A DNA stretch of 37,434 bases from Intestinibacillus sp964580155 (lineage in GTDB: Bacteria; Bacillota; Clostridia; Oscillospirales; Butyricicoccaceae): the NCBI GenBank assembly GCA_964580155.1, contig CAZOJP010000016.1, positions 1 through 37,434 of the forward strand. Direction: 5' to 3'. How positions within the stretch are numbered: the first letter of the stretch is position 1; every line of letters begins with the position of its first letter. The notes beneath the pieces are model-generated. The model had not been told where the DNA came from. It did not search any database and saw only the letters and a list, made by a program, of their open reading frames with translations. This document shows positions 23,081 to 30,711 of this stretch, piece after piece. A program made the position numbers and the translations under genes.

Positions 23081-23824
23081 TCATTTTTTTATCAAATCGA
23101 CGATTTCCAGCGCGCTGCACGCCGCCCGGTCATGAGAAACGACCATGCTCAGCACACCCTCCCGATCGGTGTCCCCGAGCGGCTCGCCCAGACTGCCCGC
23201 GACATGGACATCGTTGAAGTGTGCGCAGGGCGCGCCGCCCTCGCACAGGGCGACCGTAACCGCATGTGGCAGGCGCACGCGAAAGCCCATGGACGGCCGA
23301 TCGAAGAGCAGCACCGCCGTTTTAGAGGCGCGCACGCCGACCTGATCGAGCAGCGCGGCCGCACCGGTTTCGTCCATCAAACGGCGGCGCACCGCCTCCC
23401 CGTGCACACCGAAATCGAGCACGAGCTGCCGATAGTGCCGCGCTGCATGGCGTGCGGCGGCAAGCACATCACGGTCGAGCCGCCGCGCATAGAGCAGCAC
23501 CGCGCCGTTCGGCACACCGCGCAGCACATGATCCAGCACGCGCGGCGCGAGTGCGCGCAGCAGCGCGGTGTGCGATGCCGCGTTTATATGATACCGCGCG
23601 AGCACCGCATTCATGTACGGCGTATCGGGTGCCGCCGCGCAGGTCACGCCGCGCAGCGCAAGCAGGCGCACGCTCTGCCGCAGCATGAGGGTATCGAGCA
23701 TGCCGTCTGCGCTGCGCATTTGCAGCAGCGCGGTCTGAAACTGCACCCCGCCGATGGTCTCAAGGCGCTCAAGCCGCGCGCGCGGCGCGTCACCGTCAAC
23801 CCGAATCCGGATGATCCCCTGCAT
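23081..23824 (-). CDS. Unrecognised 247-residue protein downstream of ctpA
   Basis: I do not recognise this protein. The ATG at 23824 has GGAGGGG 7 nt upstream, codon third positions are strongly G/C, and it follows ctpA by 61 bp, so it is very probably real. There is no signal peptide, membrane segment or Cys cluster. It is rich in Arg, Ala and Leu. The middle alternates hydrophobic strands and helices (AVLLYARRLDRDVLAAARHAARHY, then LVLDFGVHGEAVRRRLMDE, then TAVLLFDRP), suggestive of an alpha/beta Rossmann-like fold. A Cys/His-containing loop (LCEGGAPCAHFNDVHVAG, about 193-210) and EGVLSMVVSHDRAACSALEIVDLIKK close the protein. The reading frame stays open upstream through ctpA only because of base composition. 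Position suggests co-transcription with ctpA; function unknown. Confidence 0.8.
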   Translation of the reverse strand: MQGIIRIRVDGDAPRARLERLETIGGVQFQTALLQMRSADGMLDTLMLRQSVRLLALRGVTCAAAPDTPYMNAVLARYHINAASHTALLRALAPRVLDHVLRGVPNGAVLLYARRLDRDVLAAARHAARHYRQLVLDFGVHGEAVRRRLMDETGAAALLDQVGVRASKTAVLLFDRPSMGFRVRLPHAVTVALCEGGAPCAHFNDVHVAGSLGEPLGDTDREGVLSMVVSHDRAACSALEIVDLIKK

Positions 23825-23885
23825 AACCTGTCCCCTCCCGCACATTTTGAGACAGCATATGCGGCATTTGCGCGCGCTAGAACGG

Positions 23886-25079
23886 CTACTTCTCCGCCTT
23901 GACCGCCTTGTATGCCGCTTGGAGCTGGGTATCCTCGCCCGGCTGCATACTGAAGAAGTCTTGATAGTTTTCCTCACGTAGCGCGACCGAAACATCGGGC
24001 TTGATGCCCACACCCGCGAGGTTTTTGCCCTTCGGCGTGTAATAGGTGCGATCGGACAGGATGATCGCGGAGCCGTCCGACAGCTCATAGGCGCGCTGCG
24101 AATAGCCCTTGCCCGTCGTGTGATCGCCCACGATGATCGCCTTGCCGTATTCCTGCAATGCCGCAGGGAAAAACTCCGCCGCGCTGATCGACTGGTCGTT
24201 GACGAGCACAGCCATCGGCAAGTCGAGCGCGTGCGCGTCCGAGCGGAGCACGGTTTCCTCTCCGGCTTTGTCGCGCAGGCTGATGATCGGCCCCTCCGGC
24301 AGCAGCGGATCGAGCATCTTCGCGAGCACGTCGACCGAGCCGCCGCCGTTGAAGCGCACATCAAAGATAAAGCCCTGCGCGCCCTGCTTTTGCAGCGTGC
24401 GCAGCGCGTCCAAAAATTCGGTGTCCGCGCCGCCGTCAAAATCCGAAATCGCAACATACCCGATGTCGCCGTCCAGCATGCGGCTGCGAATGGCCGTGCG
24501 TTTGACCTTCGCGCGCTTGATGGAATAGGTCTGCTCGCTGCCGTCTTCATGGCGCACCTGCAGCGTAAGCGTCGTGCCCGCCTTGCCGCGCACCGCGTCA
24601 ACGACCTCGGCCGCGGTGTACTGCTTGCCCACGGTTTTTCCGTCTGCACCCACCACAATATCGCCCGCGACAAGGCCCGCTTTTTCCGCCGGCGAGTTGG
24701 GATATACCTCAAAAATGCGAATCGTGCCGTCGCCCGTGATCACCTGCGTGCCGATGCCGACCAGTGCGCCGTCCAGCCGCAGCTTGTACGCGGCATATTC
24801 CTCCTTGGAGACATAATAGCTCCACCGATCGCCCACGCCGAGCACGAAGCCCGCCGCCGCGGTGTCCAGCGCCTCTTTCACATCGTATTCGCCCGCATAG
24901 CGCTCATCCACGACCTGCTTGAGCTCGCTGAACTTGCCGTACAGCTTTTGCTGCGCGGCATACGCGGGCATCGCGGCATTAAAGCTGCGGTTGCACGCAA
25001 GCAGTGTGACGTTCGCGGTCGCGACCGCGGTCAGCAGGCACAACGCCGCCGCCGTTCCCTTTGTGACGTTTTTTTTCAT
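23886..25079 (-). CDS. ctpA: S41 family C-terminal processing peptidase (CtpA/CtpB type)
   Basis: A 397-residue serine protease acting outside the membrane. An N-terminal hydrophobic segment (about 8-30) anchors or exports it; a PDZ domain (about 103-185, with IFEVYPNSPAEKAGLVAGDIVVGADG) precedes the protease core. Catalytic Ser299 (DQSISAAEF) and Lys324 (HTTGKGYSQ) form the Ser-Lys dyad; FDVRFNGGGSVD is the family substrate-groove strand. A Cys at 29 after LLA resembles a lipobox, but relatives have a plain anchor here. GGGAGG lies 9 nt before the ATG at 25079. A terminator hairpin stands just ahead, so its level may be below that of ftsEX. Adjacent hydrolase genes make cell-wall enzymes its likely substrates. 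Confidence 0.93.
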   Translation of the reverse strand: MKKNVTKGTAAALCLLTAVATANVTLLACNRSFNAAMPAYAAQQKLYGKFSELKQVVDERYAGEYDVKEALDTAAAGFVLGVGDRWSYYVSKEEYAAYKLRLDGALVGIGTQVITGDGTIRIFEVYPNSPAEKAGLVAGDIVVGADGKTVGKQYTAAEVVDAVRGKAGTTLTLQVRHEDGSEQTYSIKRAKVKRTAIRSRMLDGDIGYVAISDFDGGADTEFLDALRTLQKQGAQGFIFDVRFNGGGSVDVLAKMLDPLLPEGPIISLRDKAGEETVLRSDAHALDLPMAVLVNDQSISAAEFFPAALQEYGKAIIVGDHTTGKGYSQRAYELSDGSAIILSDRTYYTPKGKNLAGVGIKPDVSVALREENYQDFFSMQPGEDTQLQAAYKAVKAEK

Positions 25080-25096
25080 CCCGTGTTGCCTCCCAC

Positions 25097-25135
25097 AAAA
25101 ACGGGGAGCGGATCCGTTTGGATTCCCCTCCCCGT
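25097..25135 (-). terminator. Intrinsic terminator/attenuator between the M23 gene and ctpA
   Basis: Minus strand: ACGGGGAG (25135-25128) pairs with CTCCCCGT (25108-25101), with an inner ATCC/GGAT stem, followed by TTTTT (25101-25097). The ribosome binding site of ctpA (GGGAGG) starts only a few bases after the T-tract. It should end most ftsEX-M23 transcripts and let some through to ctpA. Confidence 0.8.
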
Positions 25136-25144
25136 GTGTTCATA

Positions 25145-26392
25145 TCAGCTAAAATACCGCATCGGATCGACCGTGGAGCCGTTGACATACACTTCAAAGT
25201 GCAGGTGGTTGCCGGTCGAGTTGCCGGTCGAGCCGACAAGGCCGATCTTCTGCCCGGCAGAAACGCTCTCGCCTGCGCTGACCAGACGCTTGGACTGGTG
25301 CGCGTATGCGGTCATCACGCCGCCGCCGTGGTCGATGACCGTATAGTTGCCGTACGAGCTCGACATGTAGCTGCGCACAACCGTGCCGGACGCCGCCGCG
25401 ACGATGGTGGAGCCCTGCGGCACGCCGACATCAATGCCTGCGTGCAGCTTGCGCGTGCCCGTGATGGGATGCGTGCGGTAGCCGTAAGGCGAGGTGATGC
25501 GGCTTGTGCCGTAGTCCGGCAGCGGCCAGACGAACGTGCCGCTTGTCGGAATGACCACACCGCCGCCGCTAGAAGAGGACGAGCCGCTCTGCTGCTTTTT
25601 GCGCGCCGCCTCCGCCGCTGCACGCGCGGCCGCCTCGCGGCTTAAGCGCTCGATTTCCGAGTTGATGGATTTCTGATCGGCTTCCATTTTCTCCGCCTGC
25701 GCCTTCTTGGCATCCATATTCTCGTTCAGCTCGGCAATAATCGCCTGCTGCTCGGCTTTTTGATTGTCCAGTGCGTTATACTTGCTCTGCAAAGAATCGC
25801 GGTAGGTTTCTTCTTCCTGTTGATCGGCTTCGAGCGAGGCTTTTTTGACCTCGATGTCCTTTTTCGCCTCGGTGTACTCGCACACGATTTTTTTGTCATA
25901 GTCCATAATCTGGCTGACAATTTCCAGGTTGGACAGCATATCGGAAAAGCTGTCCGAGCTGAGCAGCACATCCAGATAGCTGATTTCGCCGTTTTCGTAC
26001 ATGACGCGCAGGCGCGTTTCAAACAGCTTGGTTTTCTCCTCGAGCGCGCACTCTGCCTTGTCAAGCTCGTCTGTCTTTACGCCGATTTGCTCCTTTAGGC
26101 TTCTGATGAGTGCCTTTGTCATATCGATTTCGTCCTGCGTCAGCTCCATCTGCTTGTCGAGCGCTACTTTGCGCTCACACGCAACGTCAATTTTGTCGCC
26201 CAGCGCCGCAATCTCACGTTTGACGGCGGCTTTCTGGCTTTCGATGGAGGAAAGCTGTTGTTTCAGGCTAGAAATACCGCCCGCCGCGCCGGCATAGGAA
26301 AGGCCGGAGGCAAGCGCCGAGAAAAGCATCAGAGCCGCGAGAAGCAGTGCGACCGCACCCGCGATGGCCTTGGCTGTCTTGTTGCGCATCAT
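25145..26392 (-). CDS. EnvC-like murein hydrolase: coiled coil plus M23 (LytM) peptidase
   Basis: A 415-residue secreted peptidoglycan endopeptidase. Signal peptide about 1-36 (hydrophobic AGAVALLLAALMLFSALA, then SYAGA); a long two-part coiled coil (about 40-265); a Ser/Gly linker (269-279); and an M23 domain (about 288-415). Zinc ligands His317 and Asp321 (HAGIDVG) and His398 (HLHFEV), plus His365 (AYAH), are all present, so it should be active, unlike E. coli EnvC, which only activates amidases. Gene order ftsE-ftsX-this makes it the predicted FtsEX partner, as PcsB or CwlO are elsewhere. GAGGG lies 10 nt before the ATG at 26392; the next codon is also ATG. It ends at an intrinsic terminator. 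Confidence 0.94.
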   Translation of the reverse strand: MMRNKTAKAIAGAVALLLAALMLFSALASGLSYAGAAGGISSLKQQLSSIESQKAAVKREIAALGDKIDVACERKVALDKQMELTQDEIDMTKALIRSLKEQIGVKTDELDKAECALEEKTKLFETRLRVMYENGEISYLDVLLSSDSFSDMLSNLEIVSQIMDYDKKIVCEYTEAKKDIEVKKASLEADQQEEETYRDSLQSKYNALDNQKAEQQAIIAELNENMDAKKAQAEKMEADQKSINSEIERLSREAAARAAAEAARKKQQSGSSSSSGGGVVIPTSGTFVWPLPDYGTSRITSPYGYRTHPITGTRKLHAGIDVGVPQGSTIVAAASGTVVRSYMSSSYGNYTVIDHGGGVMTAYAHQSKRLVSAGESVSAGQKIGLVGSTGNSTGNHLHFEVYVNGSTVDPMRYFS

Positions 26393-26422
26393 GTCGGAAA
26401 TACCCTCTTTTCTGTCAGAATC

Positions 26423-27316
26423 TTAAACGTCCATAAACCGCCGGATGGTCAGCACCGATCCGCCCACACCGACGACGACGCCGGCGGCGAGATACACGCC
26501 GAGCACCAGCGTGCGGATCTCGACAAACGGCACCATGCTGAAGGAGGGCAGCACGCCCGAAACCACCTCGGACAGCTTGGCATACACGCCCCACTCGGTA
26601 AAGAATGCGAGCGCGCCCGCTGCCAGTCCGAGCAGCATACCCTCGATCACGAACGGCCAGCGGATGAACCAGTTTGTCGCGCCGACCATCTTTTGTATTG
26701 CAATTTCGTTGCGCCGCGTGAACATCGCGAGCTTGACCGTGTTGGAAATAATAAAAATCGAGATCAGACCGAGCGCGACGACCAGCGCGACCGAAATCAC
26801 CTGGAACACGCGCTGCACCTTGACGAGCATGGCAATCGTGTCCTCGTTGACGCGCACATTCGCGACGCCCTGCACGCTTTTGATCTGCTCGACCGTGCTT
26901 TGCACGAGCGTCACATCGCGCAGCGTGATATGATACGCGTCGCGCAGCGGATTGTTGTTGCGGTCAAAGCCGTCGAGCAGCTCGGCGTTGCTGCCCAGCT
27001 TTGCGCGGTATTCCTCCAGCGCCTGCTCGCGCGATTGGAAGGCCGCGTCGCGCACATTGTCGATGGCGCGGATGCTGTCTCCGACTTTCTTCGCCTGCGC
27101 CTCGTCGAGATCTTCTCCGACAAAAATGACGATCTCGCTCTCCTGCTGCAGCTTGATAATCTGCAAATCAATGTTGTAGGAAATCAGGGCGACCGAGCCC
27201 GTAATCAGCAGCATCGCCAAAATGATGCTGATCGCGGCAAAGCTCATGAATCCGTGCAGAAAAATATTCTGGACGCCCTCCTTCCAGAAATATCTAAAAC
27301 TCGTTCGGTTTTTCAT
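26423..27316 (-). CDS. ftsX: Cell division protein FtsX
   Basis: A 297-residue membrane subunit of the FtsEX ABC-type complex, which passes ATP-driven conformational changes to extracellular murein hydrolases. Topology fits the family: a first span (about 20-45, FMSFAAISIILAMLLITGSVALI), a large outer loop (about 46-165), then three spans at the C-terminal end. Conserved RRNEIAIQKMVGATNWFIRWPFVIEGMLLG is present. The ATG at 27316 has GGTGGG about 10 nt upstream; a GTG at 27331 would add five residues. The start overlaps the end of ftsE by 23 nt. Confidence 0.95.
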   Translation of the reverse strand: MKNRTSFRYFWKEGVQNIFLHGFMSFAAISIILAMLLITGSVALISYNIDLQIIKLQQESEIVIFVGEDLDEAQAKKVGDSIRAIDNVRDAAFQSREQALEEYRAKLGSNAELLDGFDRNNNPLRDAYHITLRDVTLVQSTVEQIKSVQGVANVRVNEDTIAMLVKVQRVFQVISVALVVALGLISIFIISNTVKLAMFTRRNEIAIQKMVGATNWFIRWPFVIEGMLLGLAAGALAFFTEWGVYAKLSEVVSGVLPSFSMVPFVEIRTLVLGVYLAAGVVVGVGGSVLTIRRFMDV

Positions 27317-27992
27317 ATTCGTAATACCCACCTGTCTGGTCGCTGATAATCTCGCCCTTGTCGATCACGATTACGCGCTTGGAGAATTTGTCCACAAGCT
27401 CTTTTTCGTGCGTGACGATCAAAATGGTCGTCCCGAGCTGATTGATTTTTTCAAACAGGGTCATCAGCTCGAGCGAGCGCGCCGGATCAAGGTTGCCGGT
27501 CGGTTCGTCCGCGATGATCAGACGCGGGTTGTTAACGAGTGCGCGCGCAATCGCCACGCGCTGCTGCTCGCCGCCGGACAGCTCCAGCGGACGCGCCTGT
27601 GCTTTTTCCGTCAGCCCGACCAGCTCGAGCACATAGGGCACGCGCCTGCGAATGGCGCGGCTCGTCGCACCGACCGCGTGCATCGCAAAGGCGACGTTCT
27701 CGTATACGGTTTTTTTGTCGATCAGGCGAAAATCCTGAAACACAACGCCCAGCGTGCGGCGCAAAAACGGCACCTCGCGCTTTTTGAGCGTGCCGATGTT
27801 ATAGTTGTTGACGACGATTCGCCCCTCTGTCGGGCGAATTTCGCCGATCAGCAGCTTGATCAGGGTCGATTTTCCCGACCCCGACGAGCCGACGAGGAAC
27901 GCAAATTCGCCCTCGTCGATGCGAAACGTCGCTTTGTGAACAGCACGGGTGCCGGTTTCGTACACCATGCTGACATCGCTCATTCTGATCAC
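27294..27992 (-). CDS. ftsE: Cell division ATP-binding protein FtsE
   Basis: A 232-residue ABC ATPase, partner of FtsX at the division site. Walker A GSSGSGKS (35-42), Q-loop FQDFRLID, signature LSGGEQQRVAIARAL (about 138-152), Walker B and D-loop IIADEPTGNLDP, switch His in IVTHEKE. I take the GTG start at 27992 because AAGGAG is 11 nt upstream and the protein then begins MIRMSDVSMVY, matching homologues; the ATG at 27983 is 20 nt from that site. It follows the regulator gene by 29 bp, so both are probably on one transcript. Confidence 0.97.
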   Translation of the reverse strand: MIRMSDVSMVYETGTRAVHKATFRIDEGEFAFLVGSSGSGKSTLIKLLIGEIRPTEGRIVVNNYNIGTLKKREVPFLRRTLGVVFQDFRLIDKKTVYENVAFAMHAVGATSRAIRRRVPYVLELVGLTEKAQARPLELSGGEQQRVAIARALVNNPRLIIADEPTGNLDPARSLELMTLFEKINQLGTTILIVTHEKELVDKFSKRVIVIDKGEIISDQTGGYYEYEKPNEF

Positions 27993-28021
27993 TGTGTGTC
28001 AAGCTCCTTTGCTACAAGAGG

Positions 28022-29116
28022 TCAAGTGTTGCTGCCTTCCTCGCGGCTCGCCAGATACTTGCGCACCATGAGCGCGACCTTGAAGACGATCGCATGGTCG
28101 AATTCCCGCAGGTCGAGTCCGGTCAGCTTCTTGATCTTTTCCAGACGGTACACCAGCGTGTTGCGGTGCACAAACAGCTTGCGTGAGGTTTCCGACACGT
28201 TGAGGTTGTTTTCAAAGAACTTCTGGATGGTAAACAGCGTCTCCTGATCGAGTGCGTCAATCGAACCCTTCTTGAACACCTCGGTCAGGAACATTTCGCA
28301 CAGCGTTGTCGGCAGCTGATAAATCAGACGGCCGATGCCCAGATTTTCAAAGCTGATGATGGATTTTTCCGTGTCAAATACGCCGCCAACCTCGATGGCG
28401 ACCTGCGCCTCCTTAAAGGATTTTGCGATGTCCTTCATTTGCACCGAGATCGAGCCGACACCGATGATGGCCTTGACAAGCAGCTCGGAGGACAGCGCGT
28501 CCTCGATGGATTTTGCAATCTTGGCGATGTCCTTGGCATCACTGCCGGGCTTGATTTCCTTTACGAGCACAATGTCATTTTCCGAAATGTGCAGCACAAA
28601 ATCCTTCTGCTTGTCCGGAAACAGCCCCTGAATCACGTCGATCGCCGCGATATCCGCGCGCTCAAGCTGACGCACCAGGAACACGACGCGCGGCACATCG
28701 CTGCCAAAGTGCAGCTCGCGCGACTTAATATAGATGTCGCCGGGCAGAATGTTATCGAGGATGATATTTTTTACAAAGGTCGCCTTGTCGTGCTTTTCGT
28801 CATACAGCGCCTTGATGTTGTTGATGGCGACCGAAGACAGTGCGCACACGCTGCGCGCCAGCTCGTCCTCGCCCTGCACAAACACAGCATATTCAAAGCG
28901 CGTGCTGCGGTCGGATACCGGACGGTATGTATACCCGCCGAAACGAATCATGTCGCCGGCATAGCCCAGCTCGGTCACGGCGTCCTCGCGCATCTCGCCA
29001 ATGCGCGGCAGATCGGTGCACGCAACAACCGCCCCCGTCGCGTCTACGATGCCGATCGTGCGATCGACCGTGTCTTTCATTTGTAGGATAATCGACTGGA
29101 ACAATCTAGAAGCCAT
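28022..29116 (-). CDS. PucR/CdaR-type transcriptional regulator heading the ftsEX operon
   Basis: A 364-residue cytoplasmic regulator. The N-terminal sensor-like domain (about 1-120, MASRLFQSIILQMKDTVDRTIGIVDATG) resembles the sugar-diacid-recognition fold of CdaR; the centre (about 130-265) resembles the CdaR GGDEF-like domain; the C-terminus is a PucR helix-turn-helix with FFENNLNVSETSRKLFVHRNTLVYRLEKI. The ligand is unknown. I choose ATG 29116, with AAAGGTG 6 nt upstream; an ATG at 29122 or TTG at 29134 is also in frame. Upstream lie three tandem 14-bp repeats and a TATAAT promoter. Only 29 bp separate it from ftsE, so it is likely co-transcribed and could control the division genes. Confidence 0.88.
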   Translation of the reverse strand: MASRLFQSIILQMKDTVDRTIGIVDATGAVVACTDLPRIGEMREDAVTELGYAGDMIRFGGYTYRPVSDRSTRFEYAVFVQGEDELARSVCALSSVAINNIKALYDEKHDKATFVKNIILDNILPGDIYIKSRELHFGSDVPRVVFLVRQLERADIAAIDVIQGLFPDKQKDFVLHISENDIVLVKEIKPGSDAKDIAKIAKSIEDALSSELLVKAIIGVGSISVQMKDIAKSFKEAQVAIEVGGVFDTEKSIISFENLGIGRLIYQLPTTLCEMFLTEVFKKGSIDALDQETLFTIQKFFENNLNVSETSRKLFVHRNTLVYRLEKIKKLTGLDLREFDHAIVFKVALMVRKYLASREEGSNT

Positions 29117-29132
29117 CTCCATCACCTTTCCC

Positions 29133-29174
29133 AACTCTACTTCCCTAACTCTACTTCCCTAACTCTGCTTCGCT
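29133..29174 (-). repeat. Three tandem 14-bp repeats upstream of the regulator gene
   Basis: Units 29133-29146 and 29147-29160 are identical (plus-strand AACTCTACTTCCCT); 29161-29174 differs at two positions. On the transcribed strand they place purine-rich AGGGAAG elements directly before the ribosome binding site, in the 5' leader. They could be an operator, an extra ribosome-entry site or a slippage-prone tract. Confidence 0.8.
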
Positions 29175-29284
29175 TTTTTTATCGAATGTTCTGAACCTGC
29201 GCGTTTGCATCTCGTGCAGCCACCTGCGGATACATCCGAGCATTGTTCCCAAGAATTCTTCGATACCCCTCGCTATTTTAAGAC

Positions 29285-29315
29285 ATTATACCACAGACGG
29301 TTCATCTTTTGTACA
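29285..29315 (-). promoter_or_regulatory. Predicted promoter of the regulator-ftsEX operon
   Basis: Minus strand: TATAAT (29290-29285) preceded by TGG, an extended -10. The best -35 is TGTACA (29315-29310) at a long 19-nt spacing. It would give a leader of about 160 nt including the tandem repeats. The 232-bp gap between rsuA and the regulator holds only this, the repeats and a weak hairpin. Confidence 0.55.
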
Positions 29316-29316
29316 A

Positions 29317-29334
29317 AAACTTTGCGGAAAGTTT
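29317..29334 (-). terminator. Weak hairpin after rsuA
   Basis: Minus strand: AAACTTT pairs with AAAGTTT around CCGC, continuing into TTTG. A 7-bp AT-rich stem 15 bp after the rsuA stop; at best a weak terminator. Confidence 0.35.
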
Positions 29335-29348
29335 GTTTATCTTTGCAT

Positions 29349-30089
29349 TTACCCATCTTTCCCCTTTTCTGGGGCTTCCAGGGCTGTCCGCAGCGCCGCG
29401 CGCTCGTCCTCGCGCAGCTCGCGAAAGGCGCCCGGCGCCAGTGCAGGATCGAGAGCGAGCGCGCCGATCCGGATGCGCCGCAGCGCGGTGACCGTGACGC
29501 CGACCGCGCGCAGCATGCGCTTGACCTGATGAAATTTGCCCTCGCACAGGGTGACGCGCGCGCTGTCCGCGCCGATCGGTTCGAGCACCGCCGCACGGCA
29601 CAGCGTGCCGTCTGCAAGCGTCAGTCCTGCGGCGAAGCGCGCCGCCGCATCGGGCGCAAGCGTGCCGCCAAACCGCGCCTCGTACACCTTGGGCACATGG
29701 CGGCGCGGCGACATGAGCGCGTGCCCGAAGGCGCCGTCCGTCGTCAGCAAAAGCAGTCCCTCCGTGTCCTTATCCAGCCGGCCGACCGGAAACACACCCG
29801 CGCGGCGCAGCTGCTCGGGCAGCAGGTCGAGCACGGTGCGCTGGAAATTATCCTCGGTCGCGGTGACAACACCGGCGGGCTTATTGAGCATCAGATACCA
29901 GTGCGCGCGATACTGAAACGGCTGCCCGTCCACGCTCAGTTTGTCCTCTTCGGGGCTGATCTTGCGGTCGGGTGCGCGGCAAATTTCCCCGTTTACGGTG
30001 ATTTTACCCGCGCGCGCCAGTGCCGCAATCTCGCGCCGGGATCCTGCTCCCAAGCCCGCAAGAACCTTGTCCAACCGCTCGCTCGCCAT
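29349..30089 (-). CDS. rsuA: 16S rRNA pseudouridine synthase, RsuA type
   Basis: A 246-residue enzyme that isomerises a uridine (position 516 in E. coli 16S rRNA for RsuA) to pseudouridine. An S4 RNA-binding domain (about 1-60, SERLDKVLAGLG to KITVNGEICR) precedes the catalytic domain: LMLNKPAGVVTATED, catalytic Asp in GRLDKDTEGLLLLTTDG, and EGKFHQVKRMLRAVG, the RsuA-group signature. The ATG at 30089 has GGAGG 8 nt upstream; an ATG at 30104 lacks one. It has its own promoter and looks monocistronic. Confidence 0.9.
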   Translation of the reverse strand: MASERLDKVLAGLGAGSRREIAALARAGKITVNGEICRAPDRKISPEEDKLSVDGQPFQYRAHWYLMLNKPAGVVTATEDNFQRTVLDLLPEQLRRAGVFPVGRLDKDTEGLLLLTTDGAFGHALMSPRRHVPKVYEARFGGTLAPDAAARFAAGLTLADGTLCRAAVLEPIGADSARVTLCEGKFHQVKRMLRAVGVTVTALRRIRIGALALDPALAPGAFRELREDERAALRTALEAPEKGKDG

Positions 30090-30132
30090 CTTCCCGGCCT
30101 CCATTCGTCGCTTTTCCTATAATATAAAATAT

Positions 30133-30161
30133 ATCCTAACACTTTTTCGCAATTTGCACAA
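30133..30161 (-). promoter_or_regulatory. Predicted promoter of rsuA
   Basis: Minus strand: TTGTGC (30161-30156), 17-nt spacer, TAGGAT (30138-30133) with TG one base before it. It has the same -10 and spacing as the gloA promoter. It lies in an AT-rich 179-bp gap between gloA and rsuA that holds no gene. Confidence 0.5.
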
Positions 30162-30229
30162 TAGTTTTTCGTGAAAAAGTCAATATTTCAGCCATTCGCC
30201 TGCCATAATTTTCACAAAGTATACAAATA

Positions 30230-30255
30230 GCGGCCTCCCTTTCCGGAAAGACCGC
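30230..30255 (-). terminator. Possible hairpin terminator after gloA
   Basis: Minus strand: GCGGTC (30255-30250) can pair with GGCCGC (30235-30230), with an inner TTTCC/GGAAA palindrome. No T-tract follows (TATTTG only), so termination is uncertain. Confidence 0.3.
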
Positions 30256-30268
30256 ACGTTGCATGCGC

Positions 30269-30637
30269 TTATTTTCTAGGAATGATCTCAATCCAGTAGC
30301 CGTCGGGATCTGCAATAAAGTAGATGCCCATCTTTGGATTTTCAAAGCAGATGCAGCCCATTTCCCGGTGCTTGCGGTGCGCTTGCGCAAAATCATCGGT
30401 CTCCATCGCCAGATGGAACTCGTTTTCCCCCAAATTGTACGCTTGCGGATGGTCGCGCAGCCACGTCAGCTCCAGCAAATGCGGGGTGACCCCGTCCCCC
30501 AGATAGACCAGGACGAAGCTGCCGTCCGGCGCGCAAACGCGGCGCGTTTCGGTCAAACCGAGGGCGCGGTCATAGAACGAAAGCGCGCGGTCCAGATCCG
30601 CGACATTGATGTTATTATGTGCAAAAGTGAAAGACAT
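30269..30637 (-). CDS. gloA: VOC-family glyoxalase I-like protein
   Basis: A 122-residue vicinal-oxygen-chelate protein. Glyoxalase I turns the methylglyoxal-thiol hemithioacetal into a lactoyl thioester. The expected metal ligands are present: His7 (AHNNINVADLDRALSFY), Glu in LLELTW, His in FHLAMETDD and Glu in GYWIEIIP; length is normal for the bacterial enzyme. Many VOC proteins of this size have other substrates, so lactoylglutathione lyase is a best guess. AGGAGG lies 9 nt before the ATG at 30637. It stands alone, divergent from gdpP. Confidence 0.85.
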   Translation of the reverse strand: MSFTFAHNNINVADLDRALSFYDRALGLTETRRVCAPDGSFVLVYLGDGVTPHLLELTWLRDHPQAYNLGENEFHLAMETDDFAQAHRKHREMGCICFENPKMGIYFIADPDGYWIEIIPRK

Positions 30638-30676
30638 GACAAAAATCCTCCTGATTCCGTAGGGTTCTTCGGAAAT

Positions 30677-30705
30677 ATCCTATCATATCCGTGTATCTTG
30701 TGCAA
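30677..30705 (-). promoter_or_regulatory. Predicted promoter of gloA
   Basis: Minus strand: TTGCAC (30705-30700), 17-nt spacer, TAGGAT (30682-30677) with TGA just before it (extended -10). Confidence 0.6.
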
Positions 30706-30710
30706 GCACA
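30699..30710. promoter_or_regulatory. Inverted repeat between divergent gloA and gdpP promoters
   Basis: TGTGC-AA-GCACA, a 5-bp inverted repeat that overlaps the gloA -35 and ends one base before the gdpP -35. It is placed to act on both promoters but is short enough to be chance. Confidence 0.3.
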
Positions 30711-30711
30711 C

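Noticed and set aside
23825..24712. Upstream extension of the unknown gene giving a 543-residue protein
   Set aside because: It runs through ctpA in another frame with Arg/Ser-rich shadow composition; the strong ribosome binding site is at 23824.
24990..25079. CtpA as a lipoprotein (LLAC at residues 26-29)
   Set aside because: Position -2 Leu is atypical and family members have a plain membrane anchor at this place; kept only as a remark.
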